A stretch of DNA of 36,744 nucleotides from Thermoanaerobaculia bacterium (GTDB lineage: Bacteria > Acidobacteriota > Thermoanaerobaculia > JALWYX01): contig JALWYX010000070.1 in assembly GCA_027078415.1 (NCBI GenBank), forward strand, positions 1 to 36,744. Reading direction: 5' to 3'. A program made the translations under genes and the position numbers. Below, one piece after another: positions 32,618 to 36,744 of the stretch (within the stretch, counting starts at the first letter, position 1; each line of letters begins with the position of its first letter). The notes below the pieces were generated by a model. The model did no database searches. It worked only from the letters and a program-made list of their open reading frames with translations, and had not been told where the DNA came from.

Positions 32618-34313
32618 TTTTAATTATAGCTGGAACAATCTTTCTCACAGAGTTACACAACATGATTTGATAATTATGTGTCTCTGAAACTTTAATTTTC
32701 TTTTCAGTACAAAAACCTCTGTCTAAAAGATAGCGCCTCATTATTCCATCCAAAAGTCCACACTCTAGAGGAGGAGTTATTCTCTGTTCATATTTTTCGA
32801 ATATTACGTTGAAATTACTACTCTCCGTTACGTAACCTGCTCCGTTTACGAATAACGATTCTACATTTTTACTCGTTTTATGAACTATCCTTCTGTCTGT
32901 TTTGAATCTTATAAATGGATCGTAAGTGTCTATAGGTGAAGGAGATATATGTAATTCTATAGGAGTTTCTAACGAGGATAGTTCGTAATGTTCAAGTTCA
33001 ATCTTACCTGAGTGGCTTATAAGAATGCGTACTTTGTAGGATCTATTTTTCGGGAGAGAGAGCTCGTTTAAGTACGAAAGAAGTAGTCTCTTATCAAAAA
33101 TAAAATTGAAAAATTTTGACGTTTTCTCGAGGCGTTTTATATGCATATCTAATAAGAACGGTTCTCCTTTTTCTATAAGAAGAGTGGTAATTATTTTAAA
33201 ATCGGGATTTTTAGCGCAGGGTAAAAAAGAAGATTTTATTAAGGTTTCTCGATACTCTTCGTCAGGTTTTGAGTCGTAACTAATACCTCCTCCTGTTCCA
33301 TATGTAAATACTTTATGTAAATTATCTATTATAGCCGTTCTTATAGCTACATTGAAACAGGCTTCTGCAGCTCCTGGCTTTATCCAACCGCTGATTCCTG
33401 AATAAACTCCACGTGGACTCACCTCGAGTCTATCTATTATTTTCGTTGTTTCTAATTTTGGCGCTCCTGTTACAGAAGCAGGAGGAAATAGTCCTTTTAT
33501 TACCTCAAAAAGTGATTTGTTGCTTTTACACTTTATAAGTGAGCTCATCTGGTAGGCGTAGGGTAACTTTGTTATATTGAACAGATCTACTTTTAATTTC
33601 GCATTTCCTTTTGTTGTGTAGTAGAAATCGTTTCTTATTACGTCTGTTACCATTATATTCTGGGATCTTTCTTTTTTGTCTAAATGTAAGAGTGCTGGGT
33701 TTTTATCTAAAGGTAGGGTTCCTTTTATAGGTTCTGAGATGTATAGATCTCCTTTTTTAAGGAGAAATAGTTCAGGTGATAAAGATAATATTGAAAAACG
33801 TGGAATTTTCATAAATAGCGGGTATTTAGCCGATGTGCTTTTCAGAAGGTCTAGAAAGAGGGAGAATTCGTCTCCTTCGAAAGCTCCTCTCGATCTGTAA
33901 GTTAGATTTAGTAAATATGTGTCACCTCTTTGGAGGTGTTGTTTAGTTTTTTCAACTAGTAAGGTATATTTATCCCTATCTACTTCTGGATAGATGGGCC
34001 CCAGGTAGTAATCTCTTTTGTTTTCGGGTAATTTACAAAGTGTACTAGGGGTGCTAAGTATGTAAAAAGCAGCAAGGGGTAGGACGTGTTGTTTGGGATA
34101 GGGATAGGATTGATTAAACGCTTTTGAAGTTTCAAAAGCGATATAACCTGCGGCCCAATATCCTCTTGAAGTGTATTTTTCCACTTTTTTTATAATTTCT
34201 GTTATCTCTGACAACTTGTTAGCTATTAGCAAATGGATGTAACTGTCCCATTTTAGGTATATACGTTCTTTTCCCGAGTTTATAGCTGTGAAAACCAAGG
34301 GAGCGTTGGACAT
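32607..34313 (-). CDS. PabB-PabC fusion: aminodeoxychorismate synthase component I and lyase
   Basis: Bifunctional enzyme for p-aminobenzoate, the folate precursor. Residues ~1-365 are the chorismate-binding PabB part: LLNLTYRSRG, ISEPIKGTLPLD, DVIRNDF, PPASVTGAPKLET and RGVYSGISGW, then YGTGGGISYDSKPDEEY. Residues ~370-568 are the PabC part (fold-type IV PLP lyase): LLDMHIKRLEKTSKFF, YVTESSNFNVIFE and TPPLECGLLDGIMRRYLL, with the PLP Lys probably in RFKTDRR. The glutaminase PabA is not in the window. This gene is followed by SRAP with an 11-nt overlap. The fused arrangement occurs in several bacteria. The start lies shortly upstream of a spacer leading to the tRNA-Ser gene. Confidence 0.9.
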   Translation of the reverse strand: MSNAPLVFTAINSGKERIYLKWDSYIHLLIANKLSEITEIIKKVEKYTSRGYWAAGYIAFETSKAFNQSYPYPKQHVLPLAAFYILSTPSTLCKLPENKRDYYLGPIYPEVDRDKYTLLVEKTKQHLQRGDTYLLNLTYRSRGAFEGDEFSLFLDLLKSTSAKYPLFMKIPRFSILSLSPELFLLKKGDLYISEPIKGTLPLDKNPALLHLDKKERSQNIMVTDVIRNDFYYTTKGNAKLKVDLFNITKLPYAYQMSSLIKCKSNKSLFEVIKGLFPPASVTGAPKLETTKIIDRLEVSPRGVYSGISGWIKPGAAEACFNVAIRTAIIDNLHKVFTYGTGGGISYDSKPDEEYRETLIKSSFLPCAKNPDFKIITTLLIEKGEPFLLDMHIKRLEKTSKFFNFIFDKRLLLSYLNELSLPKNRSYKVRILISHSGKIELEHYELSSLETPIELHISPSPIDTYDPFIRFKTDRRIVHKTSKNVESLFVNGAGYVTESSNFNVIFEKYEQRITPPLECGLLDGIMRRYLLDRGFCTEKKIKVSETHNYQIMLCNSVRKIVPAIIKNVR

Positions 34314-34386
34314 CCTCCAATTTATTTTAACAAAGTGTTTTTTAGGTCTGGGTTGTGCCTTTTTACTAAAGTTTGGTTTTGGATAC

Positions 34387-34395
34387 TGGTATAAT
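34387..34395 (+). promoter_or_regulatory. Extended -10 promoter for tRNA-Ser(UGA)
   Basis: TGGTATAAT matches the extended -10 form (TGn then TATAAT, hexamer at 34390-34395) and lies 9 nt before the tRNA 5' end at 34405, so transcription would begin about at the mature end. No good -35 hexamer was seen at the right distance, which fits an extended -10 promoter. Confidence 0.5.
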
Positions 34396-34404
34396 TTTTA
34401 AAAA

Positions 34405-34496
34405 GGAGGGGTGGCAGAGTGGTCGAATGCGGTGGTCTTGAAAACCATTGACCGCTTAACGGCGGTCCGTGGGTTCGAATCCCACCCCCTCCGCCA
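34405..34496 (+). tRNA. tRNA-Ser (anticodon UGA)
   Basis: A 92-nt gene including encoded CCA. Acceptor GGAGGGG (34405-34411) pairs with CCCCTCC, followed by discriminator G and CCA (34494-34496). The anticodon loop CTTGAAA places TGA at 34439-34441. A long variable arm (TTGACCGCTTAACGGCGGT) marks a serine-type class II tRNA; GGGTTCGAATCCC is the T arm. It reads UCA and other UCN codons. Confidence 0.95.
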
Positions 34497-34499
34497 AAG

Positions 34500-34551
34500 C
34501 AAATAATTTAACACTTTATCTATCTGTAGAAGATAAAGAGTTGATTATTTG
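34500..34551. terminator. Long imperfect hairpin between convergent tRNA-Ser and tkt (possible bidirectional terminator)
   Basis: CAAATAAT (34500-34507) pairs with ATTATTTG (34544-34551), and CTTTATCT (34514-34521) pairs with AGATAAAG (34531-34538), with a nine-base loop between and small internal mismatches, giving about twenty paired positions. It covers the last codons and stop of tkt. Neither side has a clean U-tract, so termination is inferred from position and symmetry. Confidence 0.45.
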
Positions 34552-36540
34552 TAACGCTTTTTCCGTTATATTTTTTTCAGTAAAGCCGAAGTATTCTGCC
34601 AGTTTTTTCCAAGGTCCGGAATAACCAAAACCTTCAACTCCGTGAACGTAAGTATTAGGACCAAGCAGGTCGTGCCATCCAAAAGGAACAGTAGCTTCTA
34701 TAGCTAATTTAGGTATATGTGGAGGGAAGAGATTTTTTACATACTCTTCTTCTTGCTCTTTTAATATTTCCCAGGAAGGCAAACTTACCAGTGTGTTAGG
34801 TATGTTTTGTGATTCTAGAGTTAGGTGAGTTTTATAAGCTAGAGGTAATTCTGAGCCGCTGGCTACGAGGATTATCTTTGGTGAAACTTTATTAGGTGGA
34901 GCAGAGACTGAATACCCTCCTTTTTTCATTCCTTCTCTTGCTTTTTGTATAGGTATATCCACAAAATCAATAGGTTGGCGGGTCAATATAATAGCAACTG
35001 GGTTTTTCCTCTCTATTGCTTCTTCCCATGCTACAACAGTTTCGTTTGCACATCCTGGACGGATAACGGTTAGATTGGGAATAGCTCTTAGAGCAGGGAT
35101 ATGAGCTTCTGGTTGGTGTGTAGGTCCGTCTTCACCTACGAATATGGAGTCGTGAGTAAAGATGTATATAACAGGTAGATTCATCAAAGCAGCCATTCTT
35201 ATGGCTGGCCGCATGTAGTCTGAAAAAACTAAAAAAGTACCACCGTAAGGCCTGTACATTCCACTCAGTGCTAATCCGGACAATATACTACCCATAGCAT
35301 GTTCTCGTACTCCAAAATGAAAATTTCTTCCTAGCCTGTTGTCTGCTGAAAATATCCCTCCACTCTTTATAACGGTATTGTTAGATTCGGAAAGATCTGC
35401 TGATCCTCCTATTAATTCAGGTATGTTAGCAGCTAGTTTTTGAAGAGTTTTCCCCGAAACTTTCCTAGTAGCTACAGGCGAATTGTCTACTCCAAAGACG
35501 GGAAGTTCTTTTTTCCACCCTTCCGGAAGCTTTTTTTGTAACCTTCTTAAAAGTTCCTTGTATTCTTTAGGATATTTTTCTTTATATATTTCTAGTTTAT
35601 TTTCCCACTCTTTTCTATACCGCTTTCCTTTTTCTCTAAGTTGATCGTATGGGCGGAAAGCTGATTCTGGAACGAAGAACTCTTTGTCTATTGGCCATCG
35701 AAACCTTTTCTTAGTTAGTATAGTTTCCTCCCTACCCATTGGCGCTCCATGGACCTTTTCCGAATCTTGCAAATTTGGACTTCCGTAACCTATGTGCGTT
35801 TTAATGATGATTAACGTCGGTTTATCTTTTATTTGTTCCGCTTTCTGAAGAGATAGATATATCTCTTCTAAATCGTTACCGTCTTTTACTTTGAGTACCT
35901 CCCACCCTTGTGCTCTAAACCTTGCTTCTACATCCTCGCTAAAAGCAAGACTCAGTTTGCCATCTATAGTTATATCGTTAGCGTCGTATAAAACTTTTAA
36001 GTTACCTAATCTGAGATGGCCTGCCAAAGAAGCAGCTTCGTAACTTATTCCTTCCATAAGATCGCCATCCGATACTATGACCCATACTCTAAAATCGAAA
36101 ATTGTAATACTATCTTTGTTAAATTCTGCTGCAAGTTTTTCCCTAGCTATAGCTAATCCTACAGCGTTACCAAATCCCTGACCTAGAGGACCTGTAGTTG
36201 TCTCTATTCCCTTTATTAGGCGTCTTTCTGGATGACCTGCGGTTTTTGAACCTAGCTGCCTGAAGCTCTTTAAGTCTTCTAAAGTTATCTCGTAGCCTGA
36301 TAGGTACATTAAGGAATACAACAGCGCTGATGCGTGACCACAAGATAGAATAAATCTATCACGATTAGGCCAGTCAGGTTTTTTTGGGTCTACACGCAAA
36401 AATTTAGTCCATAGAACGTGCGCCATGGGAGCTTGTCCCATAGGCGCTCCTGGATGCCCGGAGCGAGCTTTCTCTACCATATCTATAGCTAAAAATCTAA
36501 TAGTGTTTATTGCTGTCGTGTCGTTTGCTCCAAACTTCAT
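34516..36540 (-). CDS. tkt: Transketolase
   Basis: Thiamine-diphosphate enzyme moving two-carbon units in the pentose phosphate and Calvin-type cycles; 674 residues, the usual length. Visible: RSGHPGAPMGQAPMAHVLW (~26-44), ILSCGHASALLYSL (~68-81), TTGPLGQGFGNAVG, the ThDP motif VSDGDLMEGISYEAAS, FGVREHAMGSILSG with the catalytic Glu of the second domain (GSADLSESN precedes it), and THDSIFVGEDGPTHQPEAH. The C-terminal domain follows to a stop at 34516. It lies alone between two plus-strand tRNA-Ser genes. GAGG about 10 nt before its ATG supports the start. Its last codons are inside a hairpin shared with the downstream tRNA spacer. Confidence 0.95.
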   Translation of the reverse strand: MKFGANDTTAINTIRFLAIDMVEKARSGHPGAPMGQAPMAHVLWTKFLRVDPKKPDWPNRDRFILSCGHASALLYSLMYLSGYEITLEDLKSFRQLGSKTAGHPERRLIKGIETTTGPLGQGFGNAVGLAIAREKLAAEFNKDSITIFDFRVWVIVSDGDLMEGISYEAASLAGHLRLGNLKVLYDANDITIDGKLSLAFSEDVEARFRAQGWEVLKVKDGNDLEEIYLSLQKAEQIKDKPTLIIIKTHIGYGSPNLQDSEKVHGAPMGREETILTKKRFRWPIDKEFFVPESAFRPYDQLREKGKRYRKEWENKLEIYKEKYPKEYKELLRRLQKKLPEGWKKELPVFGVDNSPVATRKVSGKTLQKLAANIPELIGGSADLSESNNTVIKSGGIFSADNRLGRNFHFGVREHAMGSILSGLALSGMYRPYGGTFLVFSDYMRPAIRMAALMNLPVIYIFTHDSIFVGEDGPTHQPEAHIPALRAIPNLTVIRPGCANETVVAWEEAIERKNPVAIILTRQPIDFVDIPIQKAREGMKKGGYSVSAPPNKVSPKIILVASGSELPLAYKTHLTLESQNIPNTLVSLPSWEILKEQEEEYVKNLFPPHIPKLAIEATVPFGWHDLLGPNTYVHGVEGFGYSGPWKKLAEYFGFTEKNITEKALQIINSLSSTDR

Positions 36541-36542
36541 TT

Positions 36543-36571
36543 TTGACTACCTCTGTCTTTTTGTTTAAAAT
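36543..36571 (+). promoter_or_regulatory. Sigma-70-type promoter for tRNA-Ser(GCU)
   Basis: TTGACT (36543-36548) and TAAAAT (36566-36571) are 17 nt apart, the ideal spacing, and point to a start near 36578, about 9 nt before the mature tRNA end. It lies only 2 nt upstream of the divergent tkt start, so the tkt promoter must overlap it or the tRNA gene. Confidence 0.55.
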
Positions 36572-36586
36572 TTTCTTATAAAAGCA

Positions 36587-36680
<94 letters not shown>

Positions 36681-36744
36681 CAAAAGGTTAAATAGTTGAA
36701 AAAAGAGTTTGTGATTAAAAATATTAAATATACTCTTTATAAAC

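Noticed and set aside
36702-36738. Inverted repeat AAAGAGT/ACTCTTT after tRNA-Ser(GCU)
   Set aside because: Seven base pairs around a 23-nt AT-rich loop near the window edge; too weak to call a terminator.

Overview
The window comes from an AT-rich diderm bacterium. The outer-membrane evidence is a porin fragment, lipoproteins, a periplasmic DsbD and a type II/IV secretion ATPase. Arg and Ile codons are mostly AGA/AGG and ATA, a bias often seen in thermophiles. The gene set is mixed: an archaeal-type (type II) GAPDH-like enzyme, a class I HMG-CoA reductase, a bacterial M2 (ACE-like) peptidase, split GcvP subunits, an AIM24 protein with a GYF_2 domain, a Roadblock/LC7 protein and a TPR giant. 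Some of these occur in deltaproteobacterial or myxococcal-type lineages and candidate phyla, but I cannot place the organism. TGA is a normal stop codon here (for example at the ends of gcvPB and of the lipoprotein at 24158-25162). The genome is compact, with many 1-26 nt gene overlaps, including convergent ones.

Layout. 1-1548 (-): partial porin and an M24 peptidase. 1601-3502 (+): GAPDH-like enzyme followed directly by a metallo-beta-lactamase (RNase Z-like) protein. 3485-5617 (-): Roadblock protein, a duplicated V4R-like protein and a small hypothetical. 5740-6912 (+): RNA m5U methyltransferase. 6913-7490: a gap that looks empty but carries, on the minus strand, a 77-residue SelW/Rdx-type selenoprotein with an in-frame TGA and a hairpin just after it. 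7491-10573 (+): GspE/PilB ATPase and a Cys/Met-metabolism PLP enzyme. 10702-14622 (-): HMG-CoA reductase, DUF1015 protein, small ORF, phytase-like lipoprotein. 14712-21274 (+): GYF_2-AIM24 protein, class I aminotransferase, gcvT-gcvH-gcvPA-gcvPB. 21338-26159 (+): TPR protein, lipoprotein, NAD-type isocitrate dehydrogenase. 26134-27927 (-): dsbD. 28034-32084 (+): aminotransferase, M2 peptidyl-dipeptidase, site-2-protease-like protein. 32081-34313 (-): SRAP protein and a PabB-PabC fusion. 34405-36679: transketolase (-) between two tRNA-Ser genes (+).

How the genes fit together. The metabolic core is one-carbon and central metabolism: glycine cleavage feeds methylene-folate, PabBC makes the p-aminobenzoate part of folate, and transketolase, isocitrate dehydrogenase and the GAPDH-like enzyme serve central carbon. 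HMG-CoA reductase points to a mevalonate route to isoprenoids. 

The observation most worth following is the hidden selenoprotein at 7135-7368, with CxxU at residues 11-14 and a candidate bacterial SECIS hairpin. It implies selenocysteine machinery elsewhere in the genome. Next are two enzymes that keep their fold motifs but lack a catalytic Glu (site-2 protease HAFFH at 31176-31190; SRAP Glu to Val), and the Roadblock/V4R-like three-gene module.
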